A DNA stretch of 64,000 nt from CAZHCA01 sp964530825 (GTDB lineage: Bacteria > Bacteroidota > Bacteroidia > Chitinophagales > Saprospiraceae): assembly GCA_964530825.1 (NCBI GenBank), contig CAZHCA010000002.1:300237-364236 (forward strand), written 5' to 3'. Position 1 is the stretch's first letter, and each line of letters opens with the position of its first letter. Below, piece after piece: positions 1-9,079 of this stretch. The position numbers and the translations under genes were made by a program. Under the pieces are notes generated by a model. That model was not told the DNA's origin. It searched no databases and saw only the letters and a list, made by a program, of their open reading frames with translations.

Positions 1-32
1 TGCGCTGCCCAAAAGTCAGCGGTAACTAAGCC

Positions 33-443
33 ATGTACCAAAAAGATTTTTCACTTCCGCCCTTTCCGCGCGGCTACCATCTAATTACGGATAAGGTGAT
101 CAGTCACCTCCAGGATTTACCGGCCACGGGGTTATTGCACCTATTTATCCAGCACACCTCCGCAGCCCTTGCCATCAATGAAAATGCCGACCCGTCGGTG
201 CGGGCTGATTTCGAATCTGTATTCAATTACCTGGTGCCGGAAAATCTTCCGTTTTTGCAACACACCCTGGAAGGTCCCGATGATATGCCTGCCCACATCA
301 AGGCGGCCCTCATCGGTCACGCGGTAACCATTCCCATCACCACTCACTTACTTAACCTTGGAACCTGGCAGGGCATCTATCTCTGCGAATTTCGCAACCG
401 GGCTAGCAGCCGAAAACTCATTGCCACGGTTTATGGTTTTTAA
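33..443 (+). CDS. YjbQ family protein (UPF0047)
   Basis: A 136-residue protein, the usual full length for the YjbQ/UPF0047 family. The diagnostic block HTSAALAINENAD sits at residues 41-53, followed by a HTLEGPDDMPAH block near residue 75 and the C-terminal GTWQGIYLCEFR segment. Some family members show weak thiamine-phosphate synthase activity, and the conserved His/Asp/Glu residues form the putative active site. The true cellular role is unsettled. The protein is predicted cytosolic, with no signal peptide or membrane segment. It lies 43 bp upstream of the GH3-type gene on the same strand; co-transcription is possible but not shown. The family call is secure, the biochemical role is not. 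Confidence 0.93.
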   Translation: MYQKDFSLPPFPRGYHLITDKVISHLQDLPATGLLHLFIQHTSAALAINENADPSVRADFESVFNYLVPENLPFLQHTLEGPDDMPAHIKAALIGHAVTIPITTHLLNLGTWQGIYLCEFRNRASSRKLIATVYGF

Positions 444-486
444 TTTTTGTACCTTCCAATAGGCTGACGTACAAAAAATAACACCT

Positions 487-2034
487 ATGCCAGTTTTTGG
501 AACGCTGATCAAACGAGTCCTGACACTCGGCGACAAAATGGGAGAGCGCTACCGGCGCGTACCAGCCATACGCCACCAAAGTCAGATGCTAAAGCGACTG
601 CTGCACCGCGCAGAGCATACTCTTTTTGGCAAATACTATGATTTCCGGGGCATTCTGGAAGCACCCGATGTAATTGAAGCCTTCCAGGAATACGTTCCCA
701 TTCATGATTATGACAAGATGCACCATCAATGGTGGCACCTGTCGCTACGCCACCTAAAAAATATCAGCTGGCCGGGAAAAATCCGGTATTTCGCCCTCAG
801 CTCAGGAACATCGGGAGCGCCCAGTAAGCACATTCCTATTACCGACGATATGATGAAATCTATGCGCAAGGCAGGCATGCGCATGTTTATGTCGCTTAAT
901 AAATTTGATGTACACCCCGAGCTGTTCACTAAAGACATGATGATGTTGGGCGGCAGTAGCGCGCTGCAAAACCAGGGGGATTATTACCTCGGCGACCTGA
1001 GCGGTATCAATGCCAGTAAACCGCCCTTTTGGTTGCGCCCCTATTACAAACCGGGTGCAAAGATCAGCCGGATCTCCGATTGGAATCGGCGTATTGAGGA
1101 AATCGCCAAGCTAGCCCCCACCTGGGACGTTGGTTTTCTTGTCGGTATCCCCTCCTGGTTACAGCTCATGATGGAGCGTATCATCGAGCGCCACGGCCTT
1201 GAGACCATCCACGATGTATGGCCCAATTTGCAGGTCTGCGTACACGGGGGCGTCCACTTTGAGCCGTATAAAAAAAGCTTCGAAAAACTACTGGCCCATC
1301 CGTTGGTCTATATCGATTCCTACCTGGCATCGGAAGGATTCATTGCTTTTCAAAACCGGCCCGAGACGAAGGCGATGCGCCTGCTGTTGCACAATGGCAT
1401 CTTTTACGAGTTCCTGCCTTTCCGGGAAGAATACTTCGACCCTGAGGGTAATATTATTGGCAATCCACCTGCCCTATCGATTGATGCGATAGAAGAGGGC
1501 ATCGACTATGCTTTGTTGCTGACTACATGCGCCGGCGCCTGGCGTTACCTCATTGGTGATACCGTGCGTTTTACGGACAAAGCCCGCTCGGAGATTATCA
1601 TAACAGGGCGCACTAAACACTTCCTGAGCATTACCGGCGAACACCTTTCGGTCGACAACATGAACCGTGCCATCCAACACGTAGAAGAAGAGCTGAATAT
1701 CAGCATCCCGGAATTTACGGTTACTGCCCGGGAGTCCGGCACTTTCTTCGCCCATCATTGGTTTATCGGTGCCGACCCGCTAGCGCCGGCTGATCGGGTG
1801 AAAGCACTAATCGACGAAAAACTACGCCAAGTAAACGATGACTATAATACTGAGCGCAATCATGTACTGCGCGAACCACAGGTAGCGGTCATCCCAGCAG
1901 CGCTTTTTTATCAGTACCAAGAGAAGCTCGGCAAAATGGGTGGGCAGAACAAGTTCCCGCGCGTGATGAAGAAAGCGCATTTTGAAGATTGGCAGCGATT
2001 TGTCTCAGAACACTATGATGTAGCCTTGCGTTAA
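487..2034 (+). CDS. GH3 auxin-responsive promoter family protein (acyl-adenylate-forming)
   Basis: A 515-residue member of the GH3 branch of the acyl-adenylate-forming (ANL) superfamily. The three nucleotide-binding motifs are visible: SSGTSGAPSKH at about residue 105, YLASEGF near 279 and YLIGD near 354. In plants this family conjugates jasmonate or auxin to amino acids. The bacterial homologues, frequent in Bacteroidota, have no established substrate. It should activate a carboxylic acid with ATP and transfer it to an amine or other nucleophile. No signal peptide is present, so it is cytosolic. The LysE-type exporter follows 13 bp downstream, which suggests co-transcription. Family call certain; substrate unknown. 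Confidence 0.93.
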   Translation: MPVFGTLIKRVLTLGDKMGERYRRVPAIRHQSQMLKRLLHRAEHTLFGKYYDFRGILEAPDVIEAFQEYVPIHDYDKMHHQWWHLSLRHLKNISWPGKIRYFALSSGTSGAPSKHIPITDDMMKSMRKAGMRMFMSLNKFDVHPELFTKDMMMLGGSSALQNQGDYYLGDLSGINASKPPFWLRPYYKPGAKISRISDWNRRIEEIAKLAPTWDVGFLVGIPSWLQLMMERIIERHGLETIHDVWPNLQVCVHGGVHFEPYKKSFEKLLAHPLVYIDSYLASEGFIAFQNRPETKAMRLLLHNGIFYEFLPFREEYFDPEGNIIGNPPALSIDAIEEGIDYALLLTTCAGAWRYLIGDTVRFTDKARSEIIITGRTKHFLSITGEHLSVDNMNRAIQHVEEELNISIPEFTVTARESGTFFAHHWFIGADPLAPADRVKALIDEKLRQVNDDYNTERNHVLREPQVAVIPAALFYQYQEKLGKMGGQNKFPRVMKKAHFEDWQRFVSEHYDVALR

Positions 2035-2047
2035 GCTACATAAGCTC

Positions 2048-2695
2048 ATGACTTTGTGTATGGCAGCTCTGGTTTCCGGCGTAAAGATCGGTTTGTTGCT
2101 CAGCATTTTTATTGGCCCTATTTTTTTCCTGCTCATACAGACCAGTGCAGAAGAAGGCCTGCGGTCGGGGCTGCGCATTGGATTGGGTATTTGGGTCAGT
2201 GATATGCTTTACATCTTACTGGCCTACTTCGGTCTTGCGACCATTCGTAAAATCCTGGAAAGCGAGCAATACCCGCTAATTGCCGGATCGATCGGCGGGG
2301 GTATCCTGCTCATCTTTGGCTTTACCGCTTTGCTGTTACCACCCAAAACGCCCAATTATCCTGGAGTTGGTATCGAAATACCCCGTTCCTCCTTCTTGTC
2401 GCTATTTTTCAAGGGTGTAATGGTCAATGGGTTTAACCCTTTCACGGGATTTTTCTGGTTGGGGATCATGAGTACTGTACTGGTAGATCGCAACTTTTCT
2501 CAACAGGAAATCCGCACGTTTTTTCTGACCACCTTGCTGACTATCATGCTGTTAGATGTCCTCAAGATGTTGCTTTCCGATTGGATTAGCACCTACTTTA
2601 AACCCGTTCACTACTTATGGTTGCGCCGCATATCAGGTGCGGCGCTGATGGCATTCGGCATTGGATTAATTGTCCGCGTGTGGCTTGGTGGCTAG
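2048..2695 (+). CDS. LysE/RhtB family translocator
   Basis: A 215-residue inner-membrane protein with about six hydrophobic segments. The N-terminal GLLLSIFIGPIFFLLIQTS stretch is the LysE-type signature (a glycine-proline kink in helix 1 followed by a polar residue cluster). Family members export amino acids or derivatives by proton exchange. The gene begins 13 bp after the GH3-type gene, so the pair may be one transcriptional unit, and the exporter could carry the product of that enzyme; this is inference from spacing only. Its last 30 bases overlap the 3' end of the convergent alkB-like gene. Confidence 0.88.
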   Translation: MTLCMAALVSGVKIGLLLSIFIGPIFFLLIQTSAEEGLRSGLRIGLGIWVSDMLYILLAYFGLATIRKILESEQYPLIAGSIGGGILLIFGFTALLLPPKTPNYPGVGIEIPRSSFLSLFFKGVMVNGFNPFTGFFWLGIMSTVLVDRNFSQQEIRTFFLTTLLTIMLLDVLKMLLSDWISTYFKPVHYLWLRRISGAALMAFGIGLIVRVWLGG

Positions 2696-3724
2696 GCTTG
2701 GCACCCGTTTATTCATGAGCTGGAACCATAGCGGCGGCACCAATGATATCAGGATCGAGGTCGGGTAACCGTAGGGCAACTGGGGGCTCTCTTCAAAATG
2801 GCGCAATACCTGGTATTTTCTTGTTGATTTGTAGTGGTGATCGGAGTGCCGTGTGAGCTCATACAAAAAAATACGGCCCACTTCGTGGTTCGAGTTCCAG
2901 GAATGATGGGGCGCCACAGGTTCGTAGCGGCCCGAAGCTAGCTTGCGCCGCTGCAGGCCGTAGTGCTCAATATAATTGACCGACTCGAGCATCAGGAACC
3001 CAAACACGGCAATAGCAATGGCGTAGGGGACCATACCTATACCATATAGCCCGCCTACCACCAATAGGTAAGCGATCTGTACCACCTGATACCAAACCAT
3101 TTCGTTACGCCAATGCAACCAGGGAAGCCCTTGCTTTTCCAGGCGCTCGTTCTCTAGTTTCCAGGCGTTCAGGTAAGACCCGGTAACCGAGCGTACCCAA
3201 AAGGCATACAGGGGTTCTCCATAGCGCGAGGTAGCCGGGTCGGCCGTCGTTGCCACGTTTTTGTGGTGGCCCCGATTGTGTTCAATGAAGAAATGCATGT
3301 AAAGCCCGCTCAGTAAGAGTGCTTTGGCCATGAGTTGTTCGTGCCAGGTAGAACGGTGACCCAATTCGTGCGCTACATTGATGCCAATAGTGCCTACTAT
3401 TAGGCCTACACTACAAGTCATACCCACTATCTCATAGGTGGCTAACCCACCTGCCTGTAGTACATTGAAATAACTGAAAATCAGAAAATAAAGAAGTGGA
3501 ATATTGAGATACAATAGCCAATCAAACAAGCGATTGACTGCGCGACTCGACTCTTCCTCTGGTGTCAGGTTATCCTTCGTACCGGGAATTACCAATTCCA
3601 GCAGAGGAATCATTACAAAACCTACGTAAATCCCGCTAAACGACCAATACCCTTGCAGATGTAGCCCCCAAAGTGCAGCCAGTGGGGCTACGTAAGCAAT
3701 CAGGTACTTTATATCCTTCCACAT
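2666..3724 (-). CDS. alkB: AlkB-type alkane 1-monooxygenase (membrane di-iron hydroxylase)
   Basis: A 352-residue integral-membrane non-haem di-iron hydroxylase. All AlkB signatures are visible: histidine box 1 HELGHR, box 2 EHNRGHH followed by VATTADPATS, the NYIEHYGL (HYG) motif and box 3 LTRHSDHH. Hydrophobic segments flank the boxes, as in the six-helix AlkB fold. The enzyme hydroxylates the terminal carbon of alkanes or other alkyl chains using O2 and electrons from rubredoxin or a ferredoxin-type donor. It is somewhat shorter than classical Pseudomonas AlkB. A FAD/2Fe-2S reductase is transcribed divergently from the other side of a 158-bp gap and is a natural electron-donor candidate. 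No rubredoxin gene is nearby. Confidence 0.93.
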   Translation of the reverse strand: MWKDIKYLIAYVAPLAALWGLHLQGYWSFSGIYVGFVMIPLLELVIPGTKDNLTPEEESSRAVNRLFDWLLYLNIPLLYFLIFSYFNVLQAGGLATYEIVGMTCSVGLIVGTIGINVAHELGHRSTWHEQLMAKALLLSGLYMHFFIEHNRGHHKNVATTADPATSRYGEPLYAFWVRSVTGSYLNAWKLENERLEKQGLPWLHWRNEMVWYQVVQIAYLLVVGGLYGIGMVPYAIAIAVFGFLMLESVNYIEHYGLQRRKLASGRYEPVAPHHSWNSNHEVGRIFLYELTRHSDHHYKSTRKYQVLRHFEESPQLPYGYPTSILISLVPPLWFQLMNKRVPSLATKPHADN

Positions 3725-3852
3725 GACGATTTGATTTTACTTGATTAGCTAATATATTCTTGTGAATGGGTATTTTGCCGCGCCTGAGCAATTGTTGCCC
3801 CATCGGATCTTGACCATTCTGAGATAAACCGAATTGGGCCCTCACTGTTAGA

Positions 3853-3876
3853 CTGTTTGAAAAAATACGCAAACAG
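3853..3876. promoter_or_regulatory. Inverted repeat in the alkB/reductase divergent gap
   Basis: CTGTTTG at 3853-3859 and CAAACAG at 3870-3876 form a perfect 7-bp inverted repeat separated by 10 A-rich bases, ending 6 bp before the reductase ATG. It could be a regulator-binding site or a leader hairpin. Function is inferred from position only. Confidence 0.3.
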
Positions 3877-3882
3877 AACAAA

Positions 3883-4983
3883 ATGAGCAAGTCTTTTCAT
3901 ACCCTGAAAGTGAAAGCGGTACGACCGGAGACTCAGGATGCAGTAACGGTATTTTTTGAAGTACCCGATGCCTTATCCGAGACTTTCCAGTATCTGCAAG
4001 GACAATATTTGACCCTGAAGTTTCCCATCAATGGTCAGGAAGTCCGACGGGCTTATTCTATGTGTAGCAGTCCCATTGACGAGGATATTGCTGTGACAGT
4101 AAAGCGCGTAAAGAAAGGAGTTATCTCCAACTATATCAATGACAACCTACAGGCGGGTCAAACGGTTGAAGTGATGCCTCCGGACGGTCGTTTCTATACC
4201 GAATTGGATGCTGACCAGCGTAAATCCTATTACCTCTTCGGGGCCGGCAGCGGCATCACGCCGCTGATGTCGATCTTGCGCACCATTCTGGAGAAAGAGC
4301 CGCAAAGCAACATCCATCTGCTTTATGGCAACCGCAACGAGGATTGCATTATCTTCAAAGATCAGCTCGACGAACTGGAAAAGCGCTATGCTGGTCAACT
4401 GCACATCGAGCATATCTTGAGCCGTCCGAAACGGGAAAAAGCTGCCGGCCTGGGCGGCCTTTTCAAAAAAGGCAAAATCAACTGGGCGGGCAAAATAGGA
4501 CGTATCGGGCCAGACAGCATTCGCGAATTTTTGGATGCCCACCCGTCAACTACCAAAGCGTCTGAATACTTTATTTGTGGCCCAGGTGATATGATCGATG
4601 TAGCCGAGAATACCCTGATGACCCTGGGGGTGGATAAGGAAAATATTCATACTGAGCGTTTCAGCTCTACTCTGCCGGGCGAGCAGGATACTACCGGCGA
4701 CGTCGCCGGCGCCACGCTCGTCGCCCACCTCAATGGCGAAACCATCGAGGTGAAGGTGCCGGAAGGCAAGACCATCCTCGACGTGCTTATTGATAATAAA
4801 TACGATCCACCCTATAGCTGTACGTCGGGCGCTTGCTCGACCTGCATGGCCAAAGTGGTCAAAGGTAGCGCACGTATGGATGCTTGCTTCGCCCTCGACG
4901 ATGACGAAGTTGCCGAAGGGTATATCCTCACCTGTCAGTCGCATCCTACGTCAGAAGAAATTGAGGTGACATACGGGGTTTAG
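3883..4983 (+). CDS. Ferredoxin-NADP reductase with C-terminal 2Fe-2S domain (PaaE-like)
   Basis: A 366-residue soluble electron-transfer flavoprotein. Order of domains: FAD-binding barrel (residues about 5-100, with RRAYSMCSSP binding FAD), NAD(P)-binding domain (GAGSGITPLMSILRTIL, about 118-135, and YFICGPGDMI), and a plant-type 2Fe-2S ferredoxin domain at the C terminus with CTSGACSTC and a later ILTCQSHP cysteine as cluster ligands. This is the architecture of PaaE and HmpX-type oxygenase reductases. It lies divergently next to the AlkB-type hydroxylase and no phenylacetate genes are present, so it probably feeds that hydroxylase; the pairing is inference. A short lysine/glycine-rich insertion (about residues 183-205) interrupts the NAD domain. 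Confidence 0.92.
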   Translation: MSKSFHTLKVKAVRPETQDAVTVFFEVPDALSETFQYLQGQYLTLKFPINGQEVRRAYSMCSSPIDEDIAVTVKRVKKGVISNYINDNLQAGQTVEVMPPDGRFYTELDADQRKSYYLFGAGSGITPLMSILRTILEKEPQSNIHLLYGNRNEDCIIFKDQLDELEKRYAGQLHIEHILSRPKREKAAGLGGLFKKGKINWAGKIGRIGPDSIREFLDAHPSTTKASEYFICGPGDMIDVAENTLMTLGVDKENIHTERFSSTLPGEQDTTGDVAGATLVAHLNGETIEVKVPEGKTILDVLIDNKYDPPYSCTSGACSTCMAKVVKGSARMDACFALDDDEVAEGYILTCQSHPTSEEIEVTYGV

Positions 4984-5098
4984 ATAGCAGCGTATACGGT
5001 ACAAGCAGACGCAGGCTATAAGCCCCCAATCACTACAGCTCCGATGAGATTACGAGTCCATGGGTCTCGGCAATTTGCCTTGCTTTTGCTTACCTAGG

Positions 5099-5866
5099 CT
5101 AGAGTGCCACCTCAATATTTTCCGTTTCGATTACCGACACGCGTTCCATTTGACCCGCTTCGAAGAGGCTGTCAAACCGGGCAACTTCCATCGACAAGGG
5201 GATGGGTTTGAAATTGTAGTAATCCTGAAAGCGAATGCCTTTGATGTCGCGCACATGGTAGGCCTCGCGAAAACGGGCGCCGCCACCGTCGGTTTGATAG
5301 TTGTAGGCCAAGTAATCTATCGTATGGCGGTCGCGGTGAAACCAGTATACGTATTCATCTTGAAAATCGTCGCCGCCGCCCTTTTGCCGGAAGGTAATTT
5401 TCACTTTTTCGTAAGGCTCACCTTTGATCGTTGCGCTACCAAGGTAAGTCTTCTGTACGGCCGGATCATTGAGCGACAAAGGTAGGGTAGCGAAGTAAAT
5501 TACGGAATTGACAGAGTTGGCGTAAGCATTCCTTTTTTCCTCCGGTAGCTCAACCTCTTGCCCGTCTATTTGACGGGAGAGGCCGGAATTGGTGAATACG
5601 TCGCGCACCTGCCGGCCGGCAGAATCAGTAAAAATGCGTTCGTACCGGTAATTGCCGTTATTGCGCTCCATAACATAGTGGTAATCGCGGAAGTCAAACG
5701 TCAGGCGCGCCTCTAGGAGCCGGTCGCTGCCGTGTTGCGCAATAGCTTGATCGACCAACCGCTGGGCCTTGTTTTTCGCTTTCTCTGCGGTTGTCCCAGG
5801 TCTGCAGGCGTTCCAAAAGAATACACCAAAGGCCAGCAAAAAAAGTGCGAAGATCTGATTTGTCAT
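5099..5866 (-). CDS. DUF6503-type exported lipoprotein
   Basis: A 255-residue protein beginning MTNQIF; an upstream in-frame ATG at 5926 would add 20 polar residues ahead of the signal peptide and is less likely. The hydrophobic N terminus ends in a WNAC lipobox-like cysteine, so it is probably a lipoprotein. The mature part resembles DUF6503 proteins of Bacteroidota, which share a LolA/LolB-like half-barrel (recurring Tyr/Phe/Arg-rich strands such as FDFRDYHYVMER and YEKVKITFRQ). A role in lipid or lipoprotein binding is plausible but unproven. Both neighbours are on the opposite strand. Confidence 0.75.
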   Translation of the reverse strand: MTNQIFALFLLAFGVFFWNACRPGTTAEKAKNKAQRLVDQAIAQHGSDRLLEARLTFDFRDYHYVMERNNGNYRYERIFTDSAGRQVRDVFTNSGLSRQIDGQEVELPEEKRNAYANSVNSVIYFATLPLSLNDPAVQKTYLGSATIKGEPYEKVKITFRQKGGGDDFQDEYVYWFHRDRHTIDYLAYNYQTDGGGARFREAYHVRDIKGIRFQDYYNFKPIPLSMEVARFDSLFEAGQMERVSVIETENIEVAL

Positions 5867-5979
5867 GTCATGGTAGTTTTGGTTTCCCTTTATGTATGCG
5901 GGGATATTGCCATAAGGTTGACCCAATCCCTAAATTCCCATTAATTTTAACCTGTTTTTCTCACAGAAACCGAGCAACC

Positions 5980-6468
5980 ATGCGATTCATTAACGAGTTG
6001 GAAATTGATCAGGCGTCGGAACGCTTAGCGGCGCAGGGAGGCGATTTTGAGCCTCTTCTCCGGCAGCTGGCCGATGAACAGCCGGTCCTTATGGCGTATA
6101 TCCTGTCGGAGAGCTTTGAAGCCTTTACCCACGAGGAAAAGGACTATTTCCTTTACTTGACCCTGGTGATCTACGAATCCGTCCGCAACTGCGGGGAGCC
6201 AACGGCGAAGATAGAAGAAGAGCAATTGGCGGCTACGGAAGAACGCAATTGGGCATTGCTGCAAAAAGTGACCACCCAACGCTACCCCGATCGCATGGAC
6301 GTCTTTTTTCAGGATTATCCGCAAGAAGACCTACTGGCGTTCGTTGAGGATGCTCTAGCCGATGATGAGGATACATTTGTTTCGAAAGAAAGCCGGGAGC
6401 CACTATTCGTCAGCCTTAAGACGGTGATTGACGCCTTGACGTACCAGCCGGCTCCTAAAACCACTTGA
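5980..6468 (+). CDS. Hypothetical protein, acidic, about 162 residues
   Basis: I do not recognise this family. The likely start is the ATG at 5980 (MRFINELEID); upstream in-frame codons run back to 5791 but would overlap the divergent lipoprotein gene. The product is acidic and probably all-helical, with no signal peptide or membrane segment. It has Asp/Glu-rich stretches (for example DALADDEDTF) and a DYFLYLTLVIYESVRNC helix near the middle. It stands alone between two minus-strand genes. Coding is supported by ORF length and balanced codon use only. Confidence 0.6.
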   Translation: MRFINELEIDQASERLAAQGGDFEPLLRQLADEQPVLMAYILSESFEAFTHEEKDYFLYLTLVIYESVRNCGEPTAKIEEEQLAATEERNWALLQKVTTQRYPDRMDVFFQDYPQEDLLAFVEDALADDEDTFVSKESREPLFVSLKTVIDALTYQPAPKTT

Positions 6469-6760
6469 TCATGGTAGCGCATTCGCTGGTAGCAATGCTA
6501 CCGGCGGCCACTCTAATGCACAAAGGCGCATGAATGAGATTGTCGATCTGTTGCTCGCTGATCACAATCGTTTAGAAGAGCGCCAACGTTGTTACATCAG
6601 TTCCGCCGAGGTGGTTCGCCTATGTATTTCAAACGATTTTAAGCGGATGGCCAATGAACGTTCCAAATGGGTAGTCGGTTGCTTGGAGTGTTTCCTTTCG
6701 GAAATAATGGCGTTCGACCGAGCTTCGGCCAATGGACCTTAGCCTATCTCGAGCGGTAGT

Positions 6761-7492
6761 TTACGCCAACGCCAGATGAACGCCGGCTGCCAGCGCTGCT
6801 TCCAGTAGGGGGCCTATCACTGGTATCCAAGCGTAGCCCCAATCGGGGTCGGCATCTCTGGTCAGAGGCGTCAGCGAATAAACTAAACGCGGTCCCAGAT
6901 CGCGGGCCGGATTGATCGCATAGCCGGTCGTTCCGCCCAGGCCCATGCCAATAGCAAATACGACCAACCCGATCGGTAGGGCATCGAGTGACCCCAAGCC
7001 CATTTTTACTTCATTGCCGTTTCCCATGTCCAGAAAAGGCTGGGCGAAGTATAGGAGCACCAGCACGAAGGTGCCGATGATCTCTGAGAACAAGTTAGAA
7101 ATGGGGTTACGCACCTCCGGAGCGGTGCAAAAGGTACCTCGTTTCGTTGGACCGTCCTCAGTGAGTTGGTAGTGGTCGTAGTAAAAACCATATACGGTGA
7201 GCGCACCCAACATAGCGCCTCCCATCTGGGCAACGATATAGATGGGAACTTCACCCCAGGGGAACTTACCGGCTGCAGCCAGGCCAACGGTTACCGCCGG
7301 GTTGATGTGGGCGCCGCTGAATTGCCCCACTACAGCCACGGCGAGGAAAACCGCCATGCCCCACCCTATATTGATTAAGAGCCAGCCGCTTCCGGCGCCT
7401 TTTGTGCGTTTCAGAATGGCGTTAGCGACCACCCCATTGCCCAGCAACATGAGCAGAAAGGTGCCCATGAGTTCTGCGAATACGTCATTCAT
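6761..7492 (-). CDS. glpF: Glycerol uptake facilitator (MIP family aquaglyceroporin)
   Basis: A 243-residue channel with the two half-helix NPA motifs, GAHINPAVTVG and GYAINPARDLGPRL. The aspartate after the second NPAR is the signature of glycerol facilitators as opposed to water-only aquaporins. Six membrane helices are evident. It allows passive entry of glycerol across the inner membrane for capture by GlpK. It is the last gene of a glpK-glpD-glpF operon; its start overlaps the end of glpD by 8 bp, indicating translational coupling. Confidence 0.95.
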   Translation of the reverse strand: MNDVFAELMGTFLLMLLGNGVVANAILKRTKGAGSGWLLINIGWGMAVFLAVAVVGQFSGAHINPAVTVGLAAAGKFPWGEVPIYIVAQMGGAMLGALTVYGFYYDHYQLTEDGPTKRGTFCTAPEVRNPISNLFSEIIGTFVLVLLYFAQPFLDMGNGNEVKMGLGSLDALPIGLVVFAIGMGLGGTTGYAINPARDLGPRLVYSLTPLTRDADPDWGYAWIPVIGPLLEAALAAGVHLALA

Positions 7493-9065
7493 CTTGGATG
7501 TAGTATTGCTGCGCTAAGGCGCGATATTCTTTTAATTGTTGTTCCTTCCAGGCTTCATCTTTCCCCAATTCGTGCGCCATCAGCTCGGCTACCTCCTTAC
7601 TCATCCGGATACTCTCGCGCGCATCCAGGAACAAAGCCCGCGTGCGGCGCGCCAGCACATCTTCCAAAGTGCGAGCCATCTCCTCGCGCACCGACCAGAT
7701 GACCTGGGCTCGCATAATCCCCAGCGATTCACTGAGGTAACCTGCGAAGGCGGGGTCTTCACCAGCTAGCCGCTCTACTTTAGGGCGATCGATACCGTAG
7801 ACAGTCATTGGATTTTCCCAAGCGACGGCTTCCAGGTCGAATCCATGGATCTGCAAGTCTTTTGTGATACACTTTCGTTCGGCCAGGCCAGCAATCATGA
7901 TAGCATGGTCGACCGTATCTTCGGCCATTTTGCGGTAGGTGGTCCATTTGCCACCGACTACGGTGATGAGGCCCGACAATGATACGAGGACCTTGTGGTG
8001 ACGCGAAATTTCCTTAGTGGCCTTTGCTGCCCCTTCCTCCGGTGCCGCCAGAGGTCGCAGGCCGGCAAACAAACTCAGCACGTCGTTGCGGGACGGTTTT
8101 TTTACCAAGTACTCGCCTGCGGTTTCCAGGATAAAGTTGATCTCTTGATCGATGGGGGTAGGCTCTAGGCTGGGTTCTTCAACTTGAGTATCGGTAGTAC
8201 CCAGGATGACTTTATTGTACCAGGGTACGGCAAACATGACGCGCCCGTCGCTCGTTTGCGGCACCATAATGGCATAATCTTCGGGCAAGAAGCTTTTGTC
8301 GAGCACCAAGTGTACCCCCTGACTGGGTTTAATCATGCGGCGGCTACCGGGCTCGTCCAGTTGCTTAATGCCGTCGGCAAAAACGCCGGTGGCGTTCACC
8401 ACAGATTTGGCGGGGATTCGGTAGGCTTCTTGTGTCTCCTGGTCGATGGCCATTACCCCATTGACCATGCCGGCTTCTTCATCCTTGAGCAGCTCGGTTA
8501 CCTTCATGTAGTTTACCAAGGTGGCGTTATGATCGGCTGCCGTCAGGGCCAGACTTATCGCCATGCGGGCATCGTCGAACTGTCCATCGTGATAAACAAC
8601 ACCGCCGCGCAAGTCCTCCTGCGTAATGGTTGGCAAGGCTTCAATGGTGGCTTCGCGCGATATGGATTTAGAAGGACCTAAACCTAGTTTACCGGCCATC
8701 CAGTCGTATACTTTGAGGCCTACCGTATAGAAAGGGCCGTTCCACCAAGCGTAACTAGGAATGACAAAGGATAAGTTACGCACGAGGTGGGGCGCATTTT
8801 TAAGCATCAGCCCCCGTTCTTTTAAAGCCTCCAACACAAGCGAAACGTCGCCTTGTTGTAGGTAGCGTACTCCACCGTGTACCAGCTTGGTACTACGGCT
8901 GGACGTACCCTTGGCGAAGTCGTACTGCTCGAGTAACAAGGTGCTAAAACCCCGCGAGGCAGCATCGACCGCCACCCCGAGGCCGGTAGCGCCCCCGCCG
9001 ATGACCAGCACGTCCCACGGCTGTTCCCGATGCTTTACGGTTCGTAATGATTGTATTCGATCCAT
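7485..9065 (-). CDS. glpD: Glycerol-3-phosphate dehydrogenase (FAD-dependent)
   Basis: A 526-residue flavoprotein of the DAO family. The N-terminal FAD-binding Rossmann motif VIGGGATGLGVAVDA (about residues 20-34) is followed by the conserved TSSRSTKLVHGGVRYLQ block; the C-terminal helical domain is complete. It oxidises glycerol-3-phosphate to dihydroxyacetone phosphate at the inner membrane and passes electrons to quinone. It lies 14 bp downstream of glpK and overlaps glpF, so the three genes form one glycerol-catabolic operon. Confidence 0.96.
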   Translation of the reverse strand: MDRIQSLRTVKHREQPWDVLVIGGGATGLGVAVDAASRGFSTLLLEQYDFAKGTSSRSTKLVHGGVRYLQQGDVSLVLEALKERGLMLKNAPHLVRNLSFVIPSYAWWNGPFYTVGLKVYDWMAGKLGLGPSKSISREATIEALPTITQEDLRGGVVYHDGQFDDARMAISLALTAADHNATLVNYMKVTELLKDEEAGMVNGVMAIDQETQEAYRIPAKSVVNATGVFADGIKQLDEPGSRRMIKPSQGVHLVLDKSFLPEDYAIMVPQTSDGRVMFAVPWYNKVILGTTDTQVEEPSLEPTPIDQEINFILETAGEYLVKKPSRNDVLSLFAGLRPLAAPEEGAAKATKEISRHHKVLVSLSGLITVVGGKWTTYRKMAEDTVDHAIMIAGLAERKCITKDLQIHGFDLEAVAWENPMTVYGIDRPKVERLAGEDPAFAGYLSESLGIMRAQVIWSVREEMARTLEDVLARRTRALFLDARESIRMSKEVAELMAHELGKDEAWKEQQLKEYRALAQQYYIQDE

Positions 9066-9079
9066 ATCGAGTGATTGGT

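Noticed and set aside
6530..6742. 70-codon open frame (MNEIVDLLLADHN...)
   Set aside because: No recognisable domain, signal or conserved spacing; it lies in the gap between a hypothetical gene and convergent glpF and may be chance.
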